A stretch of DNA of 64,000 nt, from NCBI RefSeq assembly GCF_037392515.1, contig NC_090288.1, positions 11,019,969 to 11,083,968 of the forward strand, written 5' to 3'. Positions 45,475 through 57,752 of the stretch are shown here, one piece after another (positions within the stretch are counted from its first letter, which is position 1; every line of letters starts with the position of its first letter). Source of the stretch: Haliotis asinina (lineage: Eukaryota > Mollusca > Gastropoda > Lepetellida > Haliotidae). Made by a program: the position numbers and the translations under genes. The notes beneath the pieces are model-generated. The model was not told the DNA's origin, ran no database searches, and saw only the letters and a program-made list of their open reading frames with translations.

Positions 45475-46460
45475 CCGATTGTTTCGTCTGAACCAGCAGC
45501 CACTGTGTGTAATATAGTGCTGCACTGTTTGTCTGAACCAGTAACCACTGTGTGTAATACGGTGCCGCACTGTTTGTCTGAACCAGTAACCACTGTGTGT
45601 AATACGGTGCCACACTGTTTGTCTGAACCAGTAACCACTGTGTGTAATACGGTGCCGCACTGTTTGTCTGAACCAGTAACCACTGTGTAATACGGTGCCG
45701 CACTGTTTGTCTGAACCAGTAACCACTGTGTGCAATACAGTGCCGCACTGTTTGTCTGAACCAGTAACCACTGTAATACAGTGCTGCACTGTTTGTCTGA
45801 ACCAGTAACCACTGTGTGCAATATAGTGCTGCAATGTTTGTCTGAACCAATAACCATTGTATGTAATACAGTGCCGCACTGTTTGTCTGAACCAGTAACC
45901 ACTGTGTGTAATACAGTGCTGCAATGTTTGTCTGAACCAGTAACCACTGTGTGTAATACAGTGCCGCACTGTTTGTCTGAACCAGTAACCACTGTGTGTA
46001 ATACGGTGCCGCACTGTTTGTCTGAACCAGTGACCACTGTGTGTAATACGGTGCTGCACTGTTTGTCTGAACCAGTAACCACTGTGTGTAATACAGTGCT
46101 GCAATGTTTGTCTGAACCAGTAAACATTGTATGTAATACAGTGCTGCAATGTTTGTCTGAACCAGTAACCACTGTGTGTAATACAGTGCCGCACTGTTTG
46201 TCTGAACCAGTAACCACTGTGTAATACAGTGCTGCACTGTTTGTCTGAACCAGTAACCACTGTGTGCAATACAGTGCTGCAATGTTTGTCTGAACCAGTA
46301 AACATTGTATGTAATACAGTGCTGCACTGTTTGTCTGAACCAGTAACCACTGTGTGTATTGCAGTGCTGCACTGTTTGTCTGAACCAATAACCACTGTGT
46401 GTAATACAGTGCCGCACTGTTTGTCTGAACCAGTAACCACTGTGTGTAATGCACCCTGCT
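45475..46460. repeat. 45-bp minisatellite, about 22 copies
   Basis: Unit CTGTTTGTCTGAACCAGTAA followed by CCACTGTGTGTAATACGGTG and CCGCA; spacing was measured as 45 bp. Because 45 is a multiple of 3, all three minus frames stay open for over 300 codons and two plus-strand frames for over 80. A few shortened copies shift phase. Decayed copies continue to about 46,600. Confidence 0.97.
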
Positions 46461-46929
46461 ACAACGTTTGTCTGAGGCAATAAGCATGGTGTGTGATAAA
46501 CACCGCAATATTGCCTACCTGAACAAGTACACATGGTGTGTGATATACACTGTTACAACGTTTGTCTGAACCTTCGACAGGGCGTTCAATATAAACTGAC
46601 ATATCGCCTGTCTCATCTCAACTAGTATATATGGTGTTTTGAACCATGTGTGTTGTTACAGTACTGCACAGAATCCAAATAATCCTGGTTTCGAATCCCA
46701 CATATATGCATCAACACCTTACCTGCGCCATTTGGTTTAACCGCACGTTTAATCGCACGTTAAAAGATGATATTTGATGTTGCCCTGCCTTGTGCTGTTC
46801 CGCTTGGAGTCATGATCAGTAGCCTTTGTGTAAGTGAAGCATCTATGTGCACCTGCAAAGTTGTATCTCAGTGGGCCAGCACTACAAAACTTGCGCTAGT
46901 CCGGGGCTATACTCATAAACAAACGCGGA

Positions 46930-47085
46930 GGTTCAGGTAGTCAAGTGCATGGTTAAAACGTTCGCTGGTCACGCCGAAAACCCGATGTTGATTCCTCGCA
47001 TGGGTAATGCATGGAGACCAGTTCTGGTGCCCCCTGCCGTTATGTCGTCGAGAGTTGCTAAAACCGGCGTAAAACTTCACTCACT
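46930..47085 (+). mobile_element. SINE family A, diverged
   Basis: TGGTTAAAACGTTCGCTGGT, CACGCCGAAAACCCGATG, GTTCTGGTGCCCCCTGCCGT and the AACTTCACTCAC tail. Confidence 0.75.
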
Positions 47086-48024
47086 TGTCACAGACGCAAA
47101 CACGCTCACGCAAGAGCACACGTAAATGCCAGATTCCCTTTAACCTTACCTCGGCTCGTGTACATATTTCCTTAAAACACAACCCTCGTATATGAGACTC
47201 GGATACATTTGGTAACAGTGTTAATATGTTGTGCAAAAAAAACAAAAGCATGCTTTGAAATGCCAGCTGAATCATAAACACTGATACAACGAATCAACAA
47301 ACATATGATGCATTCAGCCTGTGTTGCAATTAAGAATAATATTTTACTTGATTTTATCATATGAGTAATAGAACATAACTGGTTCTGGTATGTGTCATTG
47401 CAAATAATTTCAGAAAGGGTAGATCACAGATAAATTGCTTTGCACTTGCTGAAGGAATAAACCACAGCCGGAGGGATTTCAGATAAGGGAGGCAACTCGG
47501 CTCGACTCGTGTCAAACGACCGCTGATGGCGCGATACAGTTCTTTTGTTTTCATAGTGGTTTTGAAAAACCTTATCAGCCGCCGTATATGAGGCGAGCGC
47601 TCTGATACCCACAACCCAAACAACAGCGGTTGAGACAGTGTTGTTTCATTTTTGTGTTGTTTTTGAAACGCTTGTCTCATTTTAAAGTATTTTACTTAAG
47701 GCAGTAGCTGATACAATTACATGTGATTGTAACAACGCATGTAGAACATCTAATTAAAAATACGCCGCACATCTGGAGTCTATTTCGGTTTTATTCCTGG
47801 AGATAAAATGGCTTAATTCGAAGAATTTTCCTACAACATGGGACTCATTTGGCTATTCTTCGGCTGCTAAGAAAGGATAATTGTCCAAGCTGCAAGTCAG
47901 CACAATTTGCATTTAAACCCGAAATATAAAAAGATAGATTCTTTTCAAAATTTAAAGGAACAAGAGCGCAAAATCATTCCACGATGTTGCAGCTTAATTA
48001 TGGGGCAGACATTCTGATGACAGA
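47086..48024. other. Intergenic, nothing recognised
   Basis: A 107-codon reverse frame at 47357-47680 overlaps others and has no recognisable domain. Confidence 0.35.
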
Positions 48025-48140
48025 CATCAAGAGCATCACCCAACAGTTGGGATACGATAGAACGCATCAACAAAGTCCGCTTATCCGACCACACGATCCT
48101 GTTAGCTGCATCACCGACAAACATCGGTTGCTGAAACCGA
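48025..48140 (+). mobile_element. Repeat family B, internal fragment
   Basis: ACAGTTGGGATACGATAGAA, AACAAAGTCCGCTTATCCGA, ACACGATCCTGTTAGCTGCA, diverged. Confidence 0.55.
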
Positions 48141-49075
48141 TTTACTATGTTTAATGTACATCCCCAGTCATCACTGATGACTTTATTGTACATCCCCCAA
48201 TCACTACTAACGATATCACTGTATATCCCCTAATCATCACTAATGACATCACATTACATCCCCCAATCATCACTAATGACTTCAGTGTACATCTCCAGTC
48301 ATCACTAATGACTTCACATCACATCCCCAGTCATCACTAATGACTTTACGGTACATCCCCCAATTATCACTGACTTCACACTGCATCTCCAATCATCACT
48401 CATGACTTCATTGTACATAACCAGGCATCACTGATGTCTTCACTGTACATCTCCAATCATCGCTCATAACTTCACAGGACATCACATTACATCCCGAGTC
48501 ACCACTGATGACTTGACAGTACATCTCCACTCATCACTGATGTCTTCACTGTACATCTCTAATCATCACTCATGACTTCACAGGACATCACATTACATCC
48601 CGAGTCACCACTGATGACTTGACAGTACATCTCCACTCATCACTGATGTCTTCACTGTACATCTCTAATCATCACTCATGACTTCACAGGGCATCACATT
48701 ACATCCCGAGTCACCACTGATGACTTGACAGTACATCTCCACTCATCACTGATGTCTTCACTGTACATCTCTAATCATCACTCATGACTTCACAGGGCAT
48801 CACATTACATCCCGAGTCACCACTGATGACTTGACAGTACATCTCCAATCATCACTGATGTCTTCACTGTACATCTCTAATCATCACTCATGACTTCACA
48901 GGGCATCACATTACATCCCGAGTCACCACTGATGTCTTCACTGTACATCTCCAATCATCACTGATGTCTTCACTGTACATCTCTAATCATCACTCATATC
49001 TTCACATAACATCCCCAGTCAGCACAAATGACTTCTCATTACATCCTTCATCTTCACTGACGACTTTACATGCCC
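48141..49075. repeat. Satellite with 106-bp higher-order unit
   Basis: ATCACTGATGACTTCACTGTAC-like subunits of about 32-38 bp. In the middle they form a regular 106-bp unit: ACATCTCCA(C/A)TCATCACTG anchors at 48521, 48627, 48733 and 48839. The edges are more diverged and lack the long period, as expected for homogenisation from the centre. Confidence 0.95.
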
Positions 49076-50830
49076 AGTTTAGTACTAAATCTACAGAAAG
49101 CCGTCACAAAGCTGAAATAATTGAGACTAGGAAATTATATAACAGACAGATAGAAAACATGTTTAAATGATATTAGTAGTTTTAGTAATTTACCCTTTTA
49201 TACTTTAGCGAGGCGGAATATCATTTGACACTGACAGTCAAATTTAGCTTGAAAACCTGCCCTACCAATTGAACATTGACAGCATATCTCTGGTGTGTAC
49301 GACTGATCTGTTACTTCGTCCTTCCAAATATTGTTCTGAGAGGGTCAGCGATCCATTTGGCCAAGCATTCAGTTCCATTGTTCTTGACATATTAGAATAA
49401 TGTTGAAGGCCAACAGTTACACGGTCAGGCATCCAAAACATCAGTCGTCATGACAATAGTATGTAAAAGCTTGTGTCGTATCCCACATTGTTCAATAAAC
49501 AGACAAATATATTTGTGTTATTTCCTTTTGTTAAGAGATATAGTTCTCATCAGTTCCAACAAGGACATGCCGCTTCAACGAGAAAGGTAAACAGATAATC
49601 AATCGGCACAACTCGGTACTTTCCGTACCTCGCAGTTGACATTCGGCTTGAACCTGCATTACCCGAATTGTCACGAATATGGCCAAAAGTATGCTGTAAC
49701 GAGACTTGCTCAAATGTGGGTTATTTCCGGCGGTAGTTTTGTGATGATTGTTCGATAAGGTTATCTTGGGCAAATAAAAGTGATATGCGACAAGTTCAAG
49801 TTACAATGTATTTGTTTGTTCGGGGCCAAAGGTGAAACAAAAAAATAAACAGTACCCGACGCTGGTCGGAAACCCCGGCGTTTGTCGGCGGCGAGTCCGG
49901 CGGACATGACAGTGTTACGTGACATTCCGTACAAGACAGCTTATCTCTATGTATGTACTCTTTCAACGTTAAGATCATTTACTGTCGAGTGAGGTAGGCG
50001 ATCAGATATTTGAAACATGTTCTTCATATTACTGGATTCTCATTGATAAAAGCGGCCCTTATTTTTTAGACATTTTTCCCTTACGATCTGTTGATGATTG
50101 AGTAGGTGAGAGTTATTTATCGATAGGTTCAGCAATATTCAAGGTCTAAGGCTTTACGTGATCACGCTTACAGCTAGTAAGCCAGCCAGTGGTCAACTGC
50201 ATGAACAGTGATTATAGGGTTGCCATGACACCCACACCGTTAAGTCATGGAGTCTGATCGTGTGAATCTGGATTAGCAGTTATTCCTTGACTACCATCAT
50301 TTCGCTGTCTATCTTTGCCACCAGGCTCTCGCAGAGCAATTTTCGTTTCTTGTTTAAAGTTGTTAACTCAGCAATATTCTGCAGCAAAGAAATTGAACAC
50401 TCTCGCGCTTAATCTCAGACACCTCTGTCCTCACCTCGTGCCTCCTTCCAATCACGGCTAAAAATCGACTTATCAAAAAGTCCCTTTTTAGATTAACTCA
50501 ATACCTTCACATATGTGCGCTAGAACGTGCATTGAGCATTTATTAATTAAAGCACTATATGAATCCACAACTATTCAACTATTATTCTCTCTGTTTGGCG
50601 TTTGGCGGTAAATAATCTAACTTGGAAAGTGGTCAATAGCATGAAAATCGCTGTCTTACTTAAAGGCATTTCCAAAGTGAATGTATTAGGTGGTATGAAA
50701 ACATGAAAAGTGCTTGTAATAACTGACAAGGAACTTGAAAACCAGGTCAAGTAAACAGTTAAAACATAAACTCAAAGAAGCTGCAAACCTGGTACTTCTT
50801 GTATTGAGCGCTGCGCATTTATGAACCAGT
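49076..50830. other. Intergenic, nothing recognised
   Basis: Short unsupported ORFs, no repeat family member noticed. Confidence 0.35.
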
Positions 50831-50839
50831 CAGTTTACT

Positions 50840-50945
50840 AAACTATCGATAGTCACCCATACTGTCGAAGCATCGATAGTTTCTACTCTCGTTACCATCG
50901 ATTAATTGCTATCGGAGACTCAACAATCAATTGATAGTTCGATGC
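50840..50945. repeat. ATCGAT inverted-repeat cluster
   Basis: AAACTATCGATAG at 50840-50852 is matched in reverse by CATCGATAGTTT at 50871-50882. ACCATCGATTAATTGC and TCAATTGATAGTTCGATGC follow. It could be the end of a DNA transposon or a DREF-type site cluster (TATCGATA). Confidence 0.45.
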
Positions 50946-51958
50946 ATAGTTACTTCTGATATCATAATACGACTGAACAGCTAAGTAAATATATACAGTC
51001 AATACAATACTCATATGTATAAACCAGGATTTATTTTTTGATTTTCAAAAACACTATGATATCGCATATCATGCGAAATCAAACGAACCTAAAAAGAAAA
51101 TAAATATAATATTAAGATTAATAAATCAGCAGAGATGAAAGATTTGATTTGATTCAGAATTGTCATTGTTGTGTGGAAGAAAATGCTAATATATATTTTG
51201 CTTCAAGCAGAGCCTCTGTTTCAGCTGATGAGCTGTAAGGGTAAAGTCTCAGGCTACGCAAATGTTCTCCGTTCTGTCTTTCGCTTAAAGTGGTTGAAAG
51301 GTCATGGACGAATCTGTTAAATGATCACTTAACTAATTAGCCCTTAAAACGAGAAGCAAGATATACCAAAACTCCAATTGTTATCGGTAGTATCACTATT
51401 ATTGTTCTGCTTCCGCCTCCTGCGGTGACAGATATCAACATATATTTCAAACCTGACAAGTACCACACAACAGGTCGTTGCTTAGAGGATCCCGCCCACG
51501 TGATGTCATCCAGCATGATTCATAGGTCCTCCCACGTGCAGATCGCTTTGCACGAGGTTTTCGACACAGACCTGTGCTTTGAAGTTGACCGCCTCATTAT
51601 CAAGGCACGCTCGTTTGTAACTGCTACTGTGGTCTGTCGGGGCGCTTGTATGAGTTAGCTCACGTTGCTGAGTCGGAACCCGAGTTCCGTTTTTTAAAAA
51701 AATAATCTTCATTTTTTATGTTTTCTAATGAGACGAAAAGTGATGATATCGCATTGGGATGGTGTTTGATAGAATCCAGATGTATGCTCTAAAAAATTAT
51801 TTTAATGATGTATACGAGTTCATGCGAGTTCTTGCAAACTCTAGAAAAGTACATTTGGACCATATATCAAAAACAATTCATTTCAATTATTTTATTTGTA
51901 TTTCTGCTGTAAATCTATAAAAAATAAAAAAAGGCATCCAGGTTTCTGTGACTGATGA
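50946..51958. other. Intergenic, nothing recognised
   Basis: Short ORFs only. Confidence 0.35.
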
Positions 51959-52270
51959 GCGGTGGGGTAGCCTACTGCATGGGTAAAAGCGTTTGCTCGA
52001 TCTAAACCGTGGGTATCACAGAGTCTCCCAATTTTTTGTCACTGACTCAGTGGCTTAACATGGTCGTTGTCGGCAGAGATCAATGGAGTTTGTAGTCTCT
52101 GGAGAGGGTGACCTAACCTTAATGTGTCTAACAGTCCCTGAACCATAATTGTCATTTTCCGTGTTTGATTCTCCACATGGTACAGTGTGTGAAGCCATGT
52201 CTGACATCTCCCGCCGTGACGTTGCTAGAATATTGCTAATAAAGGCGTAAAACCAAACTCATTAACTCAT
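51959..52270 (+). mobile_element. SINE family A, split by about 140 bp of other sequence
   Basis: The A-box end (GCGGTGGGGTAGCCTACTGC) is at 51,959. The B-box and body (GTGTTTGATTCTCCACATGG, CATCTCCCGCCGTGACGTTG) resume near 52,160. The intervening sequence is not part of the family. Confidence 0.7.
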
Positions 52271-53239
52271 TAGTCTAAGCTTCTTCTGAGCTGTTCTCAA
52301 TGTCCCGTGAGGAGAAATCCGATCTGATCCGTTTGGCAACGAAACGCGCTATGGTTTCCGTCCAGCTAAGTGTGAGTTTGACAGATCACGTGACAACACC
52401 CAATCTCCATCAGTGCACAGTTTGGCCCCAAAACCATGTATATGTCACTTATGATTGCATTGTAATCAGACCAGTCTCCTAAACAGTGGTGTTCTCAGGA
52501 ACCTGACCAAATCTTTTCTTTGATGCTTTGGAATTCTGTTCAAGTAAATAAGACACATTACTGCAGATGAAAATAAACACTCCTGCACTTTGATACTATA
52601 TTGTCAGAAGTGTCTTTATTTACATTGGAAACGATCTTCCGTTCCCAAATTCATGTCATGAAATCAAATTAGCCGTATATTATTCGAACTTGATACTTGC
52701 CGGCGATATTCTCTGGAATCCGTGTTGTTTTTAGACTAGGATGTTTTTGTTCACCTCACGCGGTCGAGTAGCTTCCTGCGCGAACCTATGCACAACGCGT
52801 CGCTCTCGCGTGGTTGAAGTGCGAATCCAGTCATGAATGTTATTTTACGCCGCGGCATCAGCTATTACAACGATCCAACTTACGACCTATTTGCAATTTA
52901 CTTTGGAGCTAACAGACCGACTGTTAGCCTGCCTCCCCGTACCGCATTATTTTCCCATTCCCGTCTGTCTCAATACGAGATCTCAGGCTCTGAATCTTCC
53001 TCCTCACTGGGGCTCTTTTTCAGTGACTTTGAGGAGTGGAATGATGAGTGAGTGGAATGATGAGTGAGGGGAATGATGATTGTTATGGTGACGCAGATAC
53101 AATGACGACGACTACACCCCCTCCCCGCACCCTCCCACCCACCCATTTTATGTGTTACAATGCCATGGACAAAATTGCTGACCCCCACACTGCATGTAGT
53201 CAAAATTGCTGCCACTAACGCCCCAACTGACTAGAACAC
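52271..53239. other. Intergenic; no gene supported
   Basis: Includes a CpG-rich patch at about 52,740-52,860 and small ORFs in all frames. Confidence 0.35.
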
Positions 53240-53275
53240 AATGGGTGACACCCCCACCCCCACCCCCACCCCTTC
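53240..53275. repeat. C-rich (CACCCC)n microsatellite
   Basis: Repeated CACCCC units. Confidence 0.9.
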
Positions 53276-54067
53276 ACCTTGAAATCTCATCTCCCTCTCT
53301 AAGCCTAGTTCTTGAACATACGGCTGTCACCATCCTGGTCACCATCCTCTGTATTTAATGAGAGGCCCGGGAACCAGGATGGGTTGTCACCGGAAATCGC
53401 GTACCTGAAGTAAGCTGGGTGCCGTCTTGCATAACGCAGATTAATGCGTACAACGGGAGCCGGGAACCAGGTTTGTACCGAAAGTCGCGCCTCGCGAGAG
53501 TTACAGGCCCTGTTGATATTCCTGGTCTTGGACAGGGGCATTAAACAATATTCACTCACTTTATCAATCTTCCTTTGACCATTTTGTCCCAACGTCATAT
53601 TAACGTCATCACGAAGCTTGTCTGGAGGGATGGGCAGATATGTTATCAACACATAGTGATGTATAGACTACAGGCATAGCGTTGATAGTGATGGTGGTCG
53701 AGTGCATGCCCTGCCTCATGGAAGGGTCTGTTTCAAGTTTGAGTATCCTGACAGGTTCGTTCGTGGAAACCAACACTGTCTGCCCAGTTTAACATAATCT
53801 ACGTGGAGGTAACACACATGTAAGAAATAAACACGCATTAGGTAATAAATTAAATAAAATGTTGTATTAACTTTTGCGGCCCTATTTTCCTGTGGTTTAT
53901 GACTGATGTTTCGAGGCTTGTAGTGAAAGGGGACGTAACCACTTGAGATAGTGTAACAGTAAAACAAAGACAATTGTTTTGGATCCGCAATATAGGGACT
54001 ACATATCATGTTAGCACACACACAGAACATCTAGTTTAGAACAGCTGACTGATGTAAGTGGCTACGT
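53276..54067. other. Intergenic with an imperfect local duplication
   Basis: GGGAACCAGG with a following TCGCG block occurs at about 53,368 and again at about 53,463, a diverged direct repeat of about 95 bp. The reverse frame at 53305-53652 (115 codons) spans it and has no recognisable domain. Confidence 0.35.
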
Positions 54068-54741
54068 TTTCACTAGTGAGTCCAGTCTGAGTAAAAAACT
54101 AGTCTCAGTCTTACTCGTTACACTTGGCCACTGAGTCTAACAAACCCTAGCAGAAGGTCGCGTCAGGTAACCTTTGAGCGACCTATGACCGTCCAGTCAA
54201 ACGCGAGACGGTTAAATAGATTTAACCAAGCAGACAACGGCAACTATTTAGGTATCGGAGGGACTTACAAAGTATTCAGGTCACTGACACATATCTCTCC
54301 ACAAACAAAAATCCTTATATTATATAACACAGTTAATTGACATGCAGTATATACGTTTTGGGGTTTCTGTTGACATGGTTACCATTATCTAATATTTCCG
54401 CAAGATGACATCCTTGAATATTGCCAAAAACACTATTTTCAGCGACTGTTTACTCACCGTTGTCATGGTCTTCACGTGTGCCGTGTGCATCATCCGGAAG
54501 CGATCGTACGCTAAATATAATTCAGAATCGTTCGGGTACGAACCTTTTCGAGATGAAAAGTTGAAAGAGTATGTGCGAATGTCCACTTTCGCGATTTGGT
54601 TACCTGTTCTGATTCGTCATCAGTCTCAAAGGTTACCTGACGCGACCTACCTCCCATAAGGTTTTGTTAGACCCAGTAGTGGAGTTTAACGAGAAGTACT
54701 GAGGTTTAAATTTACTTAGACTGCTAGTGAGTCTAAACTTT
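54068..54741. mobile_element. Non-autonomous DNA transposon with long terminal inverted repeats
   Basis: The left arm (about 54,068-54,178) and the right arm (about 54,625-54,741) are inverted copies. The innermost 24 bp match exactly (54155-54178 against 54625-54648, core GTCGCGTCAGGTAACC). The outer parts are about 70-80 per cent alike by eye (ACTGAGTCTAACAAA against ACTGGGTCTAACAAA). The 446-bp interior has an 84-codon frame with one hydrophobic segment and no transposase motif. Confidence 0.75.
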
Positions 54742-55004
54742 CGATGGGTACTAATGCTGGTCCGGAAACGTTGAGTAGGCAAGAATATAGAAGCTTAAAT
54801 CCATAAAATAAATTGAAAGCCAGATATCTGTTCAACCATTTACCTGCAAGATAGGCCTTGTCAAGATGACACTACAGTTTCAACCAAAGTCACACACTAA
54901 GTCCATTCAATCCTCGGTTAATTCAGCAGACTACGAATCTAGGCTATAAAGGTAAGCTGATCTTTTATGGTCTATTATCCGCCCCGTTTGTTTGTTCGTT
55001 TGTT
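54742..55004. other. Intergenic, nothing recognised
   Basis: No open frame or repeat of note. Confidence 0.3.
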
Positions 55005-55215
55005 ATTCAACGCCACACTAAAACATTTCCACCGATATGGCGGCGGTCTGTAAATAATCGAATCTAGACCAGACAATCCAGTGATCAACATCATGAACAT
55101 CGATATACATAACTGGCCCGTGATACGATGACGTATCAACCAAGTCAGCGATCCTGACCATCTGATCCCGTTAGCCGCCTCTTGCGACAAGCATGGGATG
55201 TTGAAGTCCATTTGT
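55005..55215 (+). mobile_element. Repeat family B, head truncated
   Basis: ATATGGCGGCGGTCTGTAAA, AGACCAGACAATCCAGTGAT, AACCAAGTCAGCGATCCTGA, ATCCCGTTAGCCGCCTCTTG. Confidence 0.88.
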
Positions 55216-55894
55216 AACCCGGATCTTCACTTAAGTCCCCATATCAGCTGTCAAAATCATTTTGAACACAAATGTTTGCAGATGATTTCATATGAAATAT
55301 AATTAACTATTATATGATGATCTTGTAGTTGATTGTCCTGAATTTTGCCGAATGTTTTGTCTATTTTGCCGTGTCTGTTAGCGCTTTGATAAACGTTAGA
55401 AATTTCTTTGTCATATACATTTAAAAGAAATTTTCTTTTGCCCTCTTTTCTTTTAATATGGCTTTGTGCTTTTGTGCTTTTTACAGGACATTTCTGTCAG
55501 TATAAGTTAATGGTACATATTCACACGATTCAACTGTTAGCGTCTGCAAACTGTTTACCTTGACGTTGCCCTTCGCCTTAACCTTGACGCCGTCAAAGGA
55601 GGGCGTAAGCTACTTTCAAGTGCTCCTAACCTGTTGCGAGTGGAGAAGTTGTTGGTGATAAGGTTTAAGGGAGCAAACAAAGTCTTTTAGCACGCAAGGG
55701 AAAAGCCCCAAATTAGGAGCGATGTTCGGCTTGAAGGAGGTGGTGTAAAATGAGTATACAGTCTTGTCTCGTGTCGTCACGTTTGGTTTCTCGTCACCGG
55801 TTTTACGGTGTCAGTCCGTGCAGCAGTAAACTTGGATATCTCACCCAGATACAATTGTTCTAGCCATTGTCCTAATGTACAGCTCAAGGCATAG
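55216..55894. other. Intergenic, nothing recognised
   Basis: AT-rich, without supported genes. Confidence 0.3.
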
Positions 55895-56132
55895 TAAAGC
55901 CGTGCACGTCTACCCGGGGTAGAATAGGCCTTCAGCAACCCATGCATGTCGTAAGAGGCGACTAAATTAATCAGGTTGTCAGGCTTGCTGACTTGGTTGA
56001 CACATGTCATGTGTTCCCAATTGCGAAGATCGGTGCTTATGATCTTGATCACTGGATTATATACAGACCGCCGCCATATAGCTGGAATATTGCTGAGTGC
56101 GGCGTAAACCTAAACTCACTCACTCAAGGCAT
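55895..56132 (-). mobile_element. Repeat family B, near full length
   Basis: CGGGGTAGAATAGGCCTTCA, GTAAGAGGCGACTAAATTAA, CAGACCGCCGCCATATAGCT and tail AACTCACTCACTC. Confidence 0.92.
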
Positions 56133-56251
56133 AGTAAGAACAAGTATCATCTTTTAACGTGCTTTAATACGGGGACTCGAACCACCACTCTTCCACTCTC
56201 TAGGTAGTCGCACTATCAATGACATCATGGAGGCGGTGTATATAGTGCTAA

Positions 56252-56370
56252 GTGAGTGAGTGAGTGAGTATGGTTTTACGCCGCCATCGTGACCACGTGT
56301 GGAATCGAACGCAGGTCCTCGGGGTGACTAGCCATCGCTTTAACCATAGGCTAATATTAAGCTATACCCT
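56252..56370 (-). mobile_element. SINE family A, central part shortened
   Basis: GAGTGAGTATGGTTTTACGC, GTGTGGAATCGAACGCAGGT (reverse B box), ATCGCTTTAACCATAGGCT (reverse A box). The body between tail and B box is deleted. Confidence 0.75.
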
Positions 56371-56409
56371 TAACCCAAACCCCCACACACCCCATACCAC
56401 CACAACCAC

Positions 56410-56458
56410 CACACGCACGCACGCGCGCACGCACGCACGCACGCACGCACGCACACAA
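56410..56458. repeat. (CACG)n microsatellite
   Basis: CACGCACGCACG with short CGCG interruptions. Confidence 0.95.
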
Positions 56459-56504
56459 ACAAACCATCACTACCCACTACCTGCACAGAGCTAAGGGGTC
56501 GGGT

Positions 56505-56608
56505 TTAGGTTTATTTCTGGAGTCCCGGAAATGGGCTTCGCACATTTATACCCATGTGCGAAATCGAACCCGGATTTTCAACCACTAAGCTACCCACCTC
56601 CTCTCTTA
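56505..56608 (-). mobile_element. SINE family A, tail missing
   Basis: GAGTCCCGGAAATGGGCTTC, GTGCGAAATCGAACCCGGAT, AACCACTAAGCTACCCACC. Confidence 0.8.
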
Positions 56609-57097
56609 CAGTAAGAAGTCCATTATGAATAGTCATGGATAAAAAGTGTACGCAACTGTCTGCGACGTCTAGGCGTCTGCATCGTGGGGATGTCGTTGCG
56701 TGTTCTGTTGAGGTTGAAGATGTTGTGCCCAAGGGGATGCTTGAAGATGGAGAAGCTTAATATAAAATGTTTGTTGTCTGGTGTATTGTTTATTGCTTAC
56801 GATGAACGTTTGATGACTTCCAGATGATGTGCTTTCAGTGACAGCTGGAAAGAAGTTTTTAAAAAAGGACAGTTTAGAACTGGAGTTATGGATTCTGACT
56901 ATATCAAAGAGCGCTCACTTCGGATGAAATCTCCGTTTTAGATCTCGTATCTTTTTTCCGGGTTTTTATATTCGCTTTCCAGTGAAGTATTTTTCAGTTG
57001 TTTTTGTCGACAGACAGACCCCTTAACATGAAGTACTTGAACTTGCAGTACTTGAACATGAAGTATTTACATATGTTCGCATGGTAGGTACGAGGAA
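56609..57097. other. Intergenic, nothing recognised
   Basis: Short ORFs only. Confidence 0.3.
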
Positions 57098-57240
57098 TTT
57101 TTGGGTAGCCTTTTGTTTAATGTGTTCGCTCGTCTCACTGAAGACCCGGGTTCGATTCTCTACGTGGGTACAATCTTTGAAGCCCATTTCTGTTGTCTGG
57201 AATATTGCTAAAAGCGGTGTAAAACCATACTTACTCGCTC
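57098..57240 (+). mobile_element. SINE family A
   Basis: GGGTAGCCTTTTGTTTAATG, GACCCGGGTTCGATTCTCTA, GAATATTGCTAAAAGCGGTG. The GTGTCCCCCGCCGTGATATT segment is deleted. Confidence 0.88.
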
Positions 57241-57506
57241 ACTCACTTACGTATGCATGAATATTCATGATAAGCGTACATTATGCAGAATATATGCACA
57301 TACGATACCGATACCTGTGTGTGTGTATGACATCTGTACAGGTGTACGAATGGTATCTGCTCGTGGGACACTTGAACATGAGTGCAGATGATATGGGCGG
57401 TACCTTTACACGTGCACCTATGGTACCTGTACATGAGTATGGATGACGCATGTACGTGTGTTCCTTAGCAACTACAAATGAATGTATATCAATGATCCCA
57501 AACGAT

Positions 57507-57752
57507 CCGTGAAGATCCGGGATAGAATTGATCTCCAGTACCCCATGTTTTCCGTAAGAGGCGAGTAAAGGGATCGGGTGCTCAGGCTTGCTGACATAGT
57601 TGACACGTGTCATCGTATCCCAACTGTGCAGATCGATGCTCACGCTGTTGCTGACTGACTTTATGGTCCAGGCTCGATTACCTACAGACCACCCCTATGT
57701 ACAGTTGCAATACTGGTGAGTGAGGCGTAAAACTAGCCAAGCTCACTCAATG
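57507..57752 (-). mobile_element. Repeat family B, full but diverged
   Basis: GTGAAGATCCGGGATAGAAT, GGATCGGGTGCTCAGGCTTG, ATCGATGCTCACGCTGTTG, tail AAGCTCACTCA. Confidence 0.85.

Noticed and set aside
45432..46534. Three overlapping minus-strand ORFs of 327-360 codons with repeated HTVVTGSDKQCGTVL-like text
   Set aside because: They are three frames of the same 45-bp satellite; no start context, domain or exon structure supports a gene.
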